Assembly (NCBI GenBank): GCA_018713245.1
Contig: DVFM01000033.1
Span: 19,736 to 83,735 of the forward strand
Direction: 5' to 3'
Length of the DNA: 64,000 nucleotides
From: Candidatus Merdivicinus intestinavium
GTDB lineage: Bacteria > Bacillota > Clostridia > Oscillospirales > Ruminococcaceae
In this document: positions 8,945 through 17,431 of the stretch, one piece after another
How the letters are laid out: each line of letters starts with the position of its first letter
How positions within the stretch are numbered: the stretch's first letter is position 1
The notes under the pieces: generated by a model
What the model saw: only the letters and a program-made list of their open reading frames with translations
Databases searched by the model: none
Told to the model about the DNA's origin: nothing
Position numbers and translations under genes: made by a program

Positions 8945-8984
8945 AAAACAGCCGTGCCGATAAAAGAAACGGCACGGCTGTTTT
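8945..8984 (+). terminator. Intrinsic terminator after the first importer
   Basis: 14-base-pair perfect stem AAAACAGCCGTGCC/GGCACGGCTGTTTT with a 12-base loop and a T4 end. It separates importer transcription from the glycosidase genes that follow, allowing only read-through. Confidence 0.85.
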
Positions 8985-9014
8985 GCATCTGCCGAAGGAA
9001 AAGGAGTGGAAATT

Positions 9015-11003
9015 TTGGAAAGAAAAGACTGTTTTTGGGGATTGCATATTGACCTGCACCCCCTGGCTGAGGACACGGTACTGGGCGCGGATGTAACGGA
9101 GGAAATGGTTGCCCGCCTTTTGGACGCCGCAAAACCGGACCATGTTGCGTATGACTGCAAAGGACATCCCGGAGTTGCGGGATACCCTTCCCGGATAGGG
9201 GAGTACAACCGCAACCTGGTTCGGGACAGCCTGGCGGTGTGGAGAAAAGTGACCCGTGAAAAGGGCGTGCTGCTGGGAATCCATTATTCCGGCTTGTGGG
9301 ATAATTCCGCCATTGCGCACCACCCGGAATATGCCGCCGTTCATCCGGATGGGACGCCCGATTCGGAAGCAACGACGCCGTTTGGAAATTATGCCGCAGA
9401 ATTTATGATCCCGCAGCTTTGCGAGGTGATTGAAAAATATCAGCTGGACAGCGTTTGGCTGGACGGAGAATGCTGGAAAGCGCAGCAGGATTATTCTTCG
9501 ATGGCGTTAGACGAGTGGGAAAAGCTGACCGGTTCCCGTCAGGCTCCGCAGTCTGCTTCCGACCCTAACTACCGCCGGTGGAAGGAGTTTCAGCGAAACA
9601 AATTTGAAGAATATGTGGCAGCCTGGACTTCTGCCGTGAAAAAGCGTTTTCCCAATATCAATGTGGCCAGCAACTGGGCTTATACAACGATGATGCCGGT
9701 CCCCAGGAAAGCGCCTGTTGATTTCCTTTCCGGCGACTTCGATCCGTTCCTGTCCGTGGACCGCGCGCGCACCGAATGCCGTTACCTGCAGCACACCGGC
9801 ATGCCCTGGGAACTGCAGTCCTGGAGTTTTGACCTGCCCAAAACAGGAGATGAATCCGAAAAGCTGCCGTGCCATCTGATGCAGGAAGCATCCATTGTTT
9901 TGATGCACGGCGGAGGATATGTGACCTATTTTCTTCCAACCCGGAGCGGTTATTTGGATGACCGCATCGTCGATACTGCAAGGGAAGTTTCCCAATTCGT
10001 CCGGGCGCGTCAGGAGTCCTGCTTCCATTCTGTTCCTGTCCCGCAGGTGGCTGTTCTCCATTCCCGTGAGGACCTGATGGAAAAATCCGACCGCATTTAC
10101 ACCTGGTGGGGCAACGAATTAAAAGAACTGGAGGGAATCCTTCATGCGCTGCTGGAGGAGCACTACTCCGTCAGCGTTATGAGCGAATATATGCTGGAAG
10201 AACATATGGAGGAGTATCCTCTGATTGTGATTCCAAATACCAAATACTTAACGGATTCCTTTGTTCGCCGGCTGAAGGACTACGCGGCAAAGGGCGGGTC
10301 CCTTTTCCTGGCGGGAACGGACTGTATCCCTTACTTTGCCGACTGCCTGGGTGCAGAATTGGGGCAGCTGCGGGAAGAAAATGCGGTCATAGCGGTGGAC
10401 GGAAACAAAACGCTGATCCGCGGGGAGTGGTATGACGTTGATCCCGCATCTGCTCAAGTATTGGAGTACCGGTATATGGGAACGGGCATTACCGCCCGGA
10501 TGTCCTATCTGGACGTCCGGGATAGCGGAGTTTCCGAGGCTATGCGGCGCACAGTGACGAAAAAGCCGGCGGCAACGGTGGTAAACTATGGAAAGGGAAA
10601 AATTGGCGCTGTCTATGGCCCCATCTGCCTCAACTACTTTATGAACCATCATCCCTTTACCCGCGCGCTGATATCGAAAATGGCGCGCGTTCTGTTCCCG
10701 GACCCCATCGTTCAGACGGACGCGCCTCCGATGGTTGACCTTTCCGTCCGGCGGGATGTGCAGGGACGGCTGTGCGTTCATCTGGTGAACCTCTGCAATA
10801 TGCCGGTTCAGGACCGCCGGGCTTATGTGGAGTATATCCCGCCTTTGTTCCATATCCGGCTGGAAATCCGGTATGACCATTGTCCCTCCGGAGTAACGGC
10901 GCAGCCGGAGAATACGCCGCTGGCATTCAGCTGGGAGAACGGGACCTTGAACATTATGGTGGGCCGGCTTGATATTCACACAGCAGTCATCATCGAGGAC
11001 TGA
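9015..11003 (+). CDS. GHL6-like glycosidase with glutamine-amidotransferase-like domain (first copy)
   Basis: 662 residues, no signal peptide. The N-terminal half (about 1-340) looks like a TIM-barrel glycoside hydrolase of the uncharacterised GHL6 / GH151-like group (HYSGLWDNSA, SVWLDGECW, VASNWAY). Residues about 350-560 resemble the beta-galactosidase trimerisation domain (PLIVIPNTKYLTDSFVRRL). A C-terminal beta domain ends the protein. I place the start at TTG 9015, eight bases after AAGGAG; the track GTG at 9006 overlaps that site. With a GH29 gene and importer nearby, alpha-L-fucosidase activity is a reasonable guess, because some GH151-type enzymes are fucosidases, but the activity is not shown by sequence. 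Confidence 0.7.
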   Translation: MERKDCFWGLHIDLHPLAEDTVLGADVTEEMVARLLDAAKPDHVAYDCKGHPGVAGYPSRIGEYNRNLVRDSLAVWRKVTREKGVLLGIHYSGLWDNSAIAHHPEYAAVHPDGTPDSEATTPFGNYAAEFMIPQLCEVIEKYQLDSVWLDGECWKAQQDYSSMALDEWEKLTGSRQAPQSASDPNYRRWKEFQRNKFEEYVAAWTSAVKKRFPNINVASNWAYTTMMPVPRKAPVDFLSGDFDPFLSVDRARTECRYLQHTGMPWELQSWSFDLPKTGDESEKLPCHLMQEASIVLMHGGGYVTYFLPTRSGYLDDRIVDTAREVSQFVRARQESCFHSVPVPQVAVLHSREDLMEKSDRIYTWWGNELKELEGILHALLEEHYSVSVMSEYMLEEHMEEYPLIVIPNTKYLTDSFVRRLKDYAAKGGSLFLAGTDCIPYFADCLGAELGQLREENAVIAVDGNKTLIRGEWYDVDPASAQVLEYRYMGTGITARMSYLDVRDSGVSEAMRRTVTKKPAATVVNYGKGKIGAVYGPICLNYFMNHHPFTRALISKMARVLFPDPIVQTDAPPMVDLSVRRDVQGRLCVHLVNLCNMPVQDRRAYVEYIPPLFHIRLEIRYDHCPSGVTAQPENTPLAFSWENGTLNIMVGRLDIHTAVIIED

Positions 11004-11022
11004 CAGAAAGGCGGGGATTTTT

Positions 11023-13035
11023 ATGGCCTCTTGGATTTCTTCCTGCAAAAAGATTGTCCATATGGATTTTCACATGCCGGAATTTCCGCGGGACGCTATT
11101 CGAAATTTCGACCCGGTTTCCTTTGTGGCCGAACTGCGCCGCGCAGGAGTGGACGCTGTGGCAATATTTGCGAAAGATCATTTTGGCATGAGCTTTTATC
11201 CTACCGAGGTTGGGCACATGCACCAGGGCCTGCAGCAGGATTTTTTAGGCGGCGTCCTTGCGGAAGCGCACAAGCACCACATCAAGGTGCTGGCTTACCT
11301 GTCAGCGGGTTGGGATCAGTACAATATCCGGAACAATCCCGACTGGAAACAGTGCGGCCGGGACGGTAAGCCGCTGCTCAAGGATGCGGAGTGGGAATGG
11401 GGATGCCTCAATTCGCCCTACAAGGAAGAATCAATTTTTGCCCAGATTCGGGAAATCTGCGAAAAATATCCTGTGGACGGCTTTTTCTTCGATGCAGTCA
11501 TGTTCCAAAGGGGAGGGTGCTACTGCCGCTACTGCCAGCAGAAATTCTCCCAGATGTACGGATATTCCCTTCTGGAAGCGGATGAGCGCAGCCATCAGAA
11601 ATTTATGGCGGATTCTATCCTGAATTTTGCGGCGGAATGCATGCGCATTATCAAAGGGTACAATCCGGATGCCTGCGTCTGTATGAATTCCTCCTGGGAA
11701 TTGGGGCAGGACCGCCGGCTTGCGGAGCTTGTGGACTTTTTGATTGTGGAATCACAGCCGGCGCACGGCGTCAACGGCTATGAGCTGATGAGCACGCAGG
11801 GCCGCTATACACGGATGCTGGGAAAGCCGTTTGAGATTACCACAGTCCGGTTTGCGGAAGGATGGGGGGAAATGACCCTCAAGGAAACAGAGCAGCTGCA
11901 ATACGAGTTTTCCCTGATTGCAGCCCAGGGAGGGATCATCTGCTGCGGCGACCAGGTATATCCGGACGGTACGCTGGAACCGGCTTGTTACGACCGTCTG
12001 AAAGAAGCCTTCTCCTATGTGGAAGCCAAACAGGAGGGGCAGGCAGGACAGTTTGTTTCCGACGCGGCTCTCCTCTGTTCCAGCGGAGAAAATTTTCCAT
12101 ACTCGGTGGAGTCCTTCCCGCAGAGTTTTCTGGGAACTGCGAAATGCCTTTCCCAGCTGCATATCCTTTACGATATTATCGATTCCGCCTGTCTTTCCCC
12201 GGATATGCCGTACCGGGTGCTGATTGTTCCCGATCATATGCGCCTTTCCGCCAGTGAAATTTCCCTTATCCGGGAATATGTAGAAAAGGGAGGCAGTCTG
12301 CTCTGTGTAGGGAACTGCATCTGGGCAGAAAAGGACCTTTGGAAACCACTGTTGGGTGTCGAACCAATGGAACCGTTCCTCTATCCCTGCGCCTACTATG
12401 CAAAGTCCGACCTGCACCCCATGCCGCTGCTGGTTAAAAGCCGGGCTGTGAAAGTCCATTCCTGCGGCGCTTCGGAGCTGGCGGCTCTTCAGCTTCCGAT
12501 CACAGTGTCCGCTCCGCCGCACAGGGGCTTCCGCTCTCCGTATCCGCCGGCTGCTTCCGAAAAATTTTATCCTGCCGCAACGATGGCGCAGTACGGAAAG
12601 GGGAGGGCAGTTTATCTGGCGATGGATGTTCCCGGAACCTATGCGCAGTACGGACATCTGTGGCTGCGGGACATTTTCGCAGACCTCTATCGAATACTGG
12701 TCCCCGATCCGGCAATTGCCATTGAAGCGCCGGCCGGTGTGGAAGCATCCTATTTAGAGAAGGACGGCTGCGGATACCTGCACCTGGTTGCCTCGGCCTT
12801 CAATCCTCCATCCGCTCAAAGCTACGCGCCGGTTGAAAGAATCTTTTCCCCCTGTCCGGTTCGGATTATCATAAGCGGAAAGCCGGTCCAGCAGATCTCC
12901 GTTCTGGGCAGTTCCCGCAGGCTGGAAGGACAGGAGAACTCCAATCTGACCGACATCCGTTTTTCCTTGGAGGAAATCTATACCGTCGTAAAATTGGAAT
13001 ATGAAACCGGCAGCCGGCAGCGTTTTTCCGAGTAA
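11023..13035 (+). CDS. GHL6-like glycosidase with glutamine-amidotransferase-like domain (second copy)
   Basis: 670 residues, distant paralogue of the preceding gene. The barrel contains VDAVAIFAKDHFGMSFYPT, VLAYLSAGWDQYN and VDGFFFDAVMFQ, with a CYCRYC cluster near residue 170 that may bind metal. The trimerisation-like domain follows (RVLIVPDHMRLSASEI then GGSLLCVGNC). No signal peptide. ATG 11023 follows AGAAAGGCGGGG; the track extension overlaps the upstream gene. The two copies are 19 bases apart and end at a hairpin. Probable role: cytoplasmic hydrolysis of an imported fucosylated or galactosylated oligosaccharide. The exact reaction is unknown. Confidence 0.7.
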   Translation: MASWISSCKKIVHMDFHMPEFPRDAIRNFDPVSFVAELRRAGVDAVAIFAKDHFGMSFYPTEVGHMHQGLQQDFLGGVLAEAHKHHIKVLAYLSAGWDQYNIRNNPDWKQCGRDGKPLLKDAEWEWGCLNSPYKEESIFAQIREICEKYPVDGFFFDAVMFQRGGCYCRYCQQKFSQMYGYSLLEADERSHQKFMADSILNFAAECMRIIKGYNPDACVCMNSSWELGQDRRLAELVDFLIVESQPAHGVNGYELMSTQGRYTRMLGKPFEITTVRFAEGWGEMTLKETEQLQYEFSLIAAQGGIICCGDQVYPDGTLEPACYDRLKEAFSYVEAKQEGQAGQFVSDAALLCSSGENFPYSVESFPQSFLGTAKCLSQLHILYDIIDSACLSPDMPYRVLIVPDHMRLSASEISLIREYVEKGGSLLCVGNCIWAEKDLWKPLLGVEPMEPFLYPCAYYAKSDLHPMPLLVKSRAVKVHSCGASELAALQLPITVSAPPHRGFRSPYPPAASEKFYPAATMAQYGKGRAVYLAMDVPGTYAQYGHLWLRDIFADLYRILVPDPAIAIEAPAGVEASYLEKDGCGYLHLVASAFNPPSAQSYAPVERIFSPCPVRIIISGKPVQQISVLGSSRRLEGQENSNLTDIRFSLEEIYTVVKLEYETGSRQRFSE

Positions 13036-13037
13036 AA

Positions 13038-13073
13038 AAGCAAGCCCCTTTCCGCAGTGCGGGGGGCTTGCTT
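13038..13073. terminator. Terminator hairpin between convergent genes
   Basis: AAGCAAGCCCC/GGGGCTTGCTT, an 11-base-pair stem with a GC-rich loop between the second GHL6-like gene (plus) and the DUF3006 gene (minus). Weak T-tracts on both sides make it usable in either direction. Confidence 0.7.
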
Positions 13074-13080
13074 CCGTCTT

Positions 13081-13242
13081 TTATTCAAAAGTATAGCTCA
13101 GGTTTTCCCATACAAGCCTGTCGCCCTCGTCAATGCCGGGCGGCAGCAGCGCCATGGCCACCTGGTTTTCCGCGCCGTCCTCACTGACCAGAATGGCGTA
13201 ATCGCCGGCAATCTGCCTGACGGTGTAGTGAATGGGTCCCAT
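13081..13242 (-). CDS. DUF3006 small protein
   Basis: 53 residues, MGPIHYTVRQIAGDYAILVS onward, matching the small DUF3006 family (a strand-rich domain with the pattern VDRIEGDYAVLE...LPEGVKEGD). The function is unknown. The track entry runs upstream through the aldolase region; the true start is the ATG at 13242, preceded by AAGGGAGG. It follows the aldolase gene on the same strand behind a terminator. Confidence 0.75.
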   Translation of the reverse strand: MGPIHYTVRQIAGDYAILVSEDGAENQVAMALLPPGIDEGDRLVWENLSYTFE

Positions 13243-13261
13243 GTGATTTCCTCCCTTGCAG

Positions 13262-13293
13262 AAAACCCCGTCCCGGGGAATCCCGGGGCGGGG
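13262..13293 (-). terminator. Intrinsic terminator of the aldolase gene
   Basis: Minus strand CCCCGCCCCGGG, short loop, CCCGGGACGGGG followed by TTTT. It lies 20 bases after the aldolase stop. Confidence 0.8.
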
Positions 13294-13312
13294 CAGTTTG
13301 TCCGAAAACAGC

Positions 13313-14176
13313 TTACGCTTTGTTGACAGAGCCGAAGAGTTCCATTTTCTCTTTGACTTTGGCCTTGATCGCTTCAGCGCCGGGAGCCAGCAGCTTGCGG
13401 GGGTCAAAGCCCTTGCCCTGCTGATCCTTGCCGGCTTCAATGTATTTGCGGGTCGCTTCCGCAAAGACGAGCTGGCACTCAGTGTTGACGTTGATCTTAG
13501 CTACGCCCAGAGAGATGGCTTTCTGGATCATGTCGTCGGGGATGCCGGTGCCGCCGTGGAGAACCAGAGGCATGTCGCCGACCTTCTCCTCAATGGCAGC
13601 CAGAACATCGAAACGCAGGCCGGGCCAGTTGGCGGGGTAAACGCCGTGAATGTTGCCGATGCCGGCAGCCAGCATGGTGACGCCCAGGTCCGCAATCATT
13701 TTGCACTCGTTGGGGTCGGCGCATTCGCCCATGCCCACAACGCCGTCCTCTTCGCCGCCGATGGAGCCGACTTCCGCCTCCAGAGAGAGGCCCAGCTCAT
13801 TGCAGGTGGCAACCAGTTCCTTGGTTTTCTCGATGTTTTCTTCGATGGGGTAGTGGGAGCCGTCGAACATGATGGAGGAGAAGCCCGCTTCGATGCATTT
13901 CTTAGCGCCTTCGTAGGAGCCGTGGTCCAGGTGCAGGGCGACGGGAACGGTAATGTTCAGCTCTTCCACCATGGCTTTGACCATCTGCGCGACGGTCTTG
14001 TAGCCGCACATGTATTTGCCGGCGCCTTCGGAAACGCCGAGGATAACGGGGGAGTTCAGCTCCTGAGCGGTCTGCAGGATCGCTTTGGTCCACTCCAGAT
14101 TGTTGATGTTGAACTGGCCGACGGCATATTTGCCGGCTTTGGCCTTGGTGAGCATTTCTTTTGCGGAAACTAACAT
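13313..14176 (-). CDS. fba: Fructose-bisphosphate aldolase, class II
   Basis: 287 residues. It catalyses the reversible cleavage of fructose 1,6-bisphosphate to DHAP and glyceraldehyde 3-phosphate in glycolysis. Class II zinc-enzyme motifs are visible: VALHLDHGSY with the metal-binding His and catalytic Asp, SIMFDGSHYP, LEAEVGSIGG, GNIHGVYP, LHGGTGIP and the phosphate-binding KINVNTE. The length is normal for the FbaA/GatY clade. I choose ATG 14176, preceded by TTGGAGG, over the track start five codons upstream. It is a single gene with its own promoter and terminator. Confidence 0.96.
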   Translation of the reverse strand: MLVSAKEMLTKAKAGKYAVGQFNINNLEWTKAILQTAQELNSPVILGVSEGAGKYMCGYKTVAQMVKAMVEELNITVPVALHLDHGSYEGAKKCIEAGFSSIMFDGSHYPIEENIEKTKELVATCNELGLSLEAEVGSIGGEEDGVVGMGECADPNECKMIADLGVTMLAAGIGNIHGVYPANWPGLRFDVLAAIEEKVGDMPLVLHGGTGIPDDMIQKAISLGVAKINVNTECQLVFAEATRKYIEAGKDQQGKGFDPRKLLAPGAEAIKAKVKEKMELFGSVNKA

Positions 14177-14239
14177 GGTTGCAACCTCCAATTTGGTATT
14201 CCCGGGAAACCCGGTTTGTCAACATTGTAACACATTCTC

Positions 14240-14268
14240 ATTATAATGGATTTCCGCGCAAATTGCAA
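14240..14268 (-). promoter_or_regulatory. Promoter of the aldolase gene
   Basis: Minus strand TTGCAA, 17 bases, TATAAT, giving an untranslated leader of about 55 bases before the aldolase ATG. Confidence 0.65.
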
Positions 14269-14347
14269 GATGCAGCGGAAAAAACCTTGCATTTTTCAAA
14301 ACGATATGAGAAAATAGGAATCAGCAATCAGGAAGGAGGCGGGCGGC

Positions 14348-14713
14348 ATGGGCTGTCTTGGAAATATTCTGTGGTTTGTATTCGGGGGGTTCCTCCAGGG
14401 GCTGGGCTGGACGCTGGCCGGCGCGCTTTGGTGCCTCACCATTGTGGGAATCCCGGTGGGGATGCAGTGCTTTAAGTTCGCGAAGCTCGCGTTTTTCCCC
14501 TTTGGGAAAGAAGTCCGTTACGGGGGAGGAGCCGGCTCGCTGCTGCTGAACATTCTCTGGCTTGTGGTGAGCGGGCTCCCGCTGGCGGCGTCCTCCGCTG
14601 TTTTAGGCGCGGTGCTCTGCATCACGATCATCGGCATCCCCTTCGGCAGACAGTGCTTCAAGCTGGCCAAGCTGGCGCTTATGCCTTTTGGAGCCGAAGT
14701 CGTCGGCATTTAA
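14348..14713 (+). CDS. YccF-family membrane protein
   Basis: 121 residues made of two tandem YccF repeats: GALWCLTIVGIPVGMQCFKFAKLAFFPFG and the near-copy GAVLCITIIGIPFGRQCFKLAKLALMPFG in shortened form. Each repeat has a hydrophobic hairpin that should enter the membrane. YccF proteins are small inner-membrane proteins of unknown biochemical function. GGAAGGAGG stands before the ATG. Monocistronic, with a terminator directly after. Confidence 0.88.
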   Translation: MGCLGNILWFVFGGFLQGLGWTLAGALWCLTIVGIPVGMQCFKFAKLAFFPFGKEVRYGGGAGSLLLNILWLVVSGLPLAASSAVLGAVLCITIIGIPFGRQCFKLAKLALMPFGAEVVGI

Positions 14714-14727
14714 GCGCATTTCCGGAC

Positions 14728-14765
14728 AAAACCGCCCCCTGTTCCTGAGAATCGGGGCGGTTTTT
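14728..14765 (+). terminator. Intrinsic terminator after the YccF gene
   Basis: AAAACCGCCCC, 15-base loop, GGGGCGGTTTT ending in T5. The adjacent gene is convergent, and its stop codon follows within a few bases. Confidence 0.85.
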
Positions 14766-14767
14766 CC

Positions 14768-15016
14768 TTACTGTGCGGAAGCCTCCTCCAGCGCGCGGGC
14801 CAGCTGATCGGGGCAGGAAGTGGGCTTAAATCCGCAGCGGATATTCTTGATGAGGGGAATGACCTCTTCGGGCTTGCGGCCGATGCAGAGGGCGGCGACC
14901 CCCTGGGTGTTGCCGCTGCATCCGCCGGTAAAGCGGACGCTCTTAATGACGCCGTCCTCAATGGTCAGGTCAATTTTGCGGGAGCAGACTCCCTTGGGAA
15001 TGTAGGTATAAGTCAT
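14768..15016 (-). CDS. TSCPD-domain protein
   Basis: 82 residues with FTGGCSGNTQGVAALCIG and the name-giving TSCPD stretch (KPTSCPDQLARAL). Four conserved cysteines (CSRK, GGCSGN, RCGF, SCPD) suggest metal binding. In larger proteins the domain occurs at the C-terminus of class II-type ribonucleotide reductases, but stand-alone members (TIGR03905-type) have no known role. AAAGGA precedes the ATG at 15016; the 430-codon track ORF that includes it is an artefact of read-through into the RecQ region. Confidence 0.85.
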   Translation of the reverse strand: MTYTYIPKGVCSRKIDLTIEDGVIKSVRFTGGCSGNTQGVAALCIGRKPEEVIPLIKNIRCGFKPTSCPDQLARALEEASAQ

Positions 15017-15140
15017 AATCACAGGTCCTTTCTGAACAGTATGCAGCAGATCAGGCGTGCAGCGCTTTCGGGAGGCCCCAAACGCCTGCGCCTTTGACCA
15101 AACTGCGGCGGGCATTTTCCGGCCGCCTGCGGTATCTTCT

Positions 15141-15169
15141 ATTGTACTCCATTTTGCCCCGGCGGTCAA
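15141..15169 (-). promoter_or_regulatory. Promoter of the TSCPD gene
   Basis: Minus strand TTGACC, 17 bases, TACAAT. Confidence 0.65.
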
Positions 15170-15269
15170 CAGTGATTTTGCAGAATGCCGCCGCATGGAG
15201 GGAGCATGGGAAGAATTTTGATGAAAGAAAAAGAGAAGAGAAAAAATTGCTGCGTGTTTGTGAAAATTG

Positions 15270-15298
15270 TTGAAATTTTGTGGGAAACACGCTATAAT
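15270..15298 (+). promoter_or_regulatory. Orphan plus-strand promoter antisense to recQ
   Basis: TTGAAA, 17 bases, TATAAT on the plus strand, while both flanking genes are on the minus strand. No plus-strand gene follows within the recQ region, so the transcript would be antisense to the end of recQ or a small RNA. Confidence 0.5.
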
Positions 15299-15351
15299 GG
15301 GGGTATGTCTTTGATACGGTTTTAAAGGCGTAGGGAAGGGCGCCCTGCCGT

Positions 15352-17181
15352 TCACCGCCCCTCCTTCTCCAGATATTCTCCGATTGCCGACAGGAAGGCG
15401 CTGCCGTAGCGGGCGGCTTTGACCTCCCCGACGCCGGATACCGCCAGAAATTCTTCCATGCTCCGCGGCGCGCGGGCGGCCATGTCCTGCAGCGCGGCGT
15501 TGGTAAAGACGATGTAGGCGGGGACGCCTTCCTGCTGCGCAATTTTGGTGCGGAGGGCCTTGAGGACGGAAAAGAGGGCGGACGCATCGCCGGAGGGCGC
15601 TTTTTCCGCCGGCTGCTCCCGGCGCCGGTCTTCCCGCACCGGCATCTCCACCTTTTTCCCGCGGAACAGCACCTCGGAGGCTTTCGGCGTCAGCCGCACC
15701 GCACCGTATTGCGGGTCGGTTTCCAGATATCCCTGCTCCTCCAGAAATTCCAGATAGCTTCGGATGGTTCCGGGGGAATCCTCCCGCATAATGCCGTAGG
15801 TGGTCAGGCTGTCCAGCCCGAGGGAGAGCAGGCGCTGGTCCCGTCCGCCCCGCAGCGTGCGGATTAACAGGGCTTTGCCCACGGAATATCCGAGCTTGCC
15901 CGCGATCCGTTTGACGCAGGAAAGGATTTTCTGGGCCGGGATGGTAATATCCTGCACGACAAAGCGTCCGCAGCAGTTCCCGCAGCTGCCGCAGGATTCG
16001 GGGGCTTCCTGTCCGAAATAGCGGAGCAGGGCTCCCCGCAGGCATTGCCCCGTTCTGCAATAGTCCGCCATTGCCTGAAGCCGCTGCATGTCGCTTTGCC
16101 GGACGGCGTCCTGTTCTTCCGGCGTGAGCGCATCGTTCCCGGAGCCGTGCTCGATGAGGAACCTTGCCGTGGCAATGTCGCCCCCGGAAAACAGGAGGAT
16201 GCAGTCGGCCGGGCTGCCGTCCCGTCCGGCGCGCCCCGCTTCCTGGTAATAGGCCTCCAGGCTTTTGGGCATGTTGTAATGGATGACAAAGGAAACATTG
16301 GATTTGTCAATCCCCATGCCGAATGCGTTGGTGGCTACCATGACGGTTTTCCGGTCATACTGGAAGTCGTCCTGGTTTTGCCGGCGCTCCTCGTCCGAGA
16401 GCCCCGCATGGTAGCGGGCGGCGGGGATTCCCGCGCGCTCCAGCCCGGCGCTTACCTGCTCCACTTTTGCGCGGGTGGCGCAGTAAACAATGCCGCTGCG
16501 GTCCCGGCGCTCCCGCAGCAGCGCGTGGAGGGCGGCCGTCTTGTCTTTGGGATGCTGCACGTCGAAAAAGAGGTTTGGACGGTCGAACCCCGTCACCAGA
16601 ATAGAAGGCTCCTCCAGGCGCAGCAGGCGGATGATGTCCTGCCGGACTTCTTCCGTGGCGGTGGCGGTAAAAGCCGCCAGCACCGGCCTCTTCGGGAGCT
16701 TTGCGAGGGAGTCGGCGATGGAAAGATAGCTCGGGCGGAAATCCTGCCCCCATTGGGAGATGCAGTGCGCCTCGTCCACCGCCGCCAGAGAAACCTCCAG
16801 CCCGCACATCATCTGGAGAAAGCCCTCGTTTTCCAGCCGTTCGGGCGCGGCGTAAATGAGCTTATATTCGCCCCGGCGCAGTCCGGCGCAGATCCGGCGG
16901 TATTCGTCGGAATCCATGGCGCTGTTGAGGAATGCCGCGGGAATCCCCGCTTTTTCCAGCGCGGCCACCTGGTCCTTCATCAAAGAAATCAGCGGGGATA
17001 TGACCAGCGTCAGCCCCGGAAGAAGGAGAGCGGGGACCTGATAGCAGAGGGATTTCCCGCCGCCGGTGGGCATGATCCCGAGGCAGTCCCTGCCGGACAG
17101 GATGCTGTCGATCAGCTCTTCCTGCCCGCGGCGGAACGTACTGTGTCCGAAATATTTTCTGATAATGGTGTATTTGTCCAT
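15352..17181 (-). CDS. recQ: ATP-dependent DNA helicase RecQ
   Basis: 609 residues, a full-length RecQ. Motif I GIMPTGGGKS (about 35), DEAH box AVDEAHCISQWG (about 135), motif IV-VI helicase region (GIVYCATRAKVEQ, GRAGRDG), a zinc cluster CGSCGNCC near 395, the RQC winged helix and a C-terminal HRDC domain (DMAARAPRSMEEFLAVSGVG). It unwinds forks and recombination intermediates with 3'-5' polarity. Start ATG 17181 with GAAGGGTTC upstream. Its promoter diverges from that of the YesN gene. Confidence 0.96.
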   Translation of the reverse strand: MDKYTIIRKYFGHSTFRRGQEELIDSILSGRDCLGIMPTGGGKSLCYQVPALLLPGLTLVISPLISLMKDQVAALEKAGIPAAFLNSAMDSDEYRRICAGLRRGEYKLIYAAPERLENEGFLQMMCGLEVSLAAVDEAHCISQWGQDFRPSYLSIADSLAKLPKRPVLAAFTATATEEVRQDIIRLLRLEEPSILVTGFDRPNLFFDVQHPKDKTAALHALLRERRDRSGIVYCATRAKVEQVSAGLERAGIPAARYHAGLSDEERRQNQDDFQYDRKTVMVATNAFGMGIDKSNVSFVIHYNMPKSLEAYYQEAGRAGRDGSPADCILLFSGGDIATARFLIEHGSGNDALTPEEQDAVRQSDMQRLQAMADYCRTGQCLRGALLRYFGQEAPESCGSCGNCCGRFVVQDITIPAQKILSCVKRIAGKLGYSVGKALLIRTLRGGRDQRLLSLGLDSLTTYGIMREDSPGTIRSYLEFLEEQGYLETDPQYGAVRLTPKASEVLFRGKKVEMPVREDRRREQPAEKAPSGDASALFSVLKALRTKIAQQEGVPAYIVFTNAALQDMAARAPRSMEEFLAVSGVGEVKAARYGSAFLSAIGEYLEKEGR

Positions 17182-17234
17182 AGAACCCTTCCCTGCGTCC
17201 GCCGGTCCGGCGGCACGATTGCGCTTTTTCTTCC

Positions 17235-17263
17235 ATTATAGCCCAACAACCGGGAGGAAGCAA
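17235..17263 (-). promoter_or_regulatory. Promoter of recQ
   Basis: Minus strand TTGCTT, 17 bases, TATAAT, about 50 bases before the recQ ATG. Confidence 0.65.
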
Positions 17264-17324
17264 CGCCTTTTTTGCGTTTGCCCGCCGAAAGCGCGCGGCA
17301 GGATGTGGGATTCTGCGGGAGTTG

Positions 17325-17353
17325 TTGCATTATTTTGCGTTTTTTGTTATAAT
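17325..17353 (+). promoter_or_regulatory. Promoter of the YesN-type regulator
   Basis: TTGCAT, 17 bases, TATAAT, about 75 bases before the response regulator ATG. Confidence 0.65.
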
Positions 17354-17431
17354 TCTAAGGGACTGTGACGTTTTGTGCGAACGCTCCGGAAGGGCGGGAA
17401 GCGGCGGGAAGCAGCCGGAAAGGATTGAGAC

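Larger units (their letters stand above)
15017..15351. other. Intergenic region between TSCPD gene and recQ
   Basis: 335 bases with no convincing gene. It holds the minus-strand promoter of the TSCPD gene, a roughly 120-base GC-rich leader for it, an AT-rich tract, and a well-formed plus-strand promoter pointing into recQ. Confidence 0.6.

Noticed and set aside
14768-16060. 430-codon minus-strand ORF joining the TSCPD protein to the recQ region
   Set aside because: Only its last 82 codons are real; the rest is another frame of recQ and intergenic sequence.
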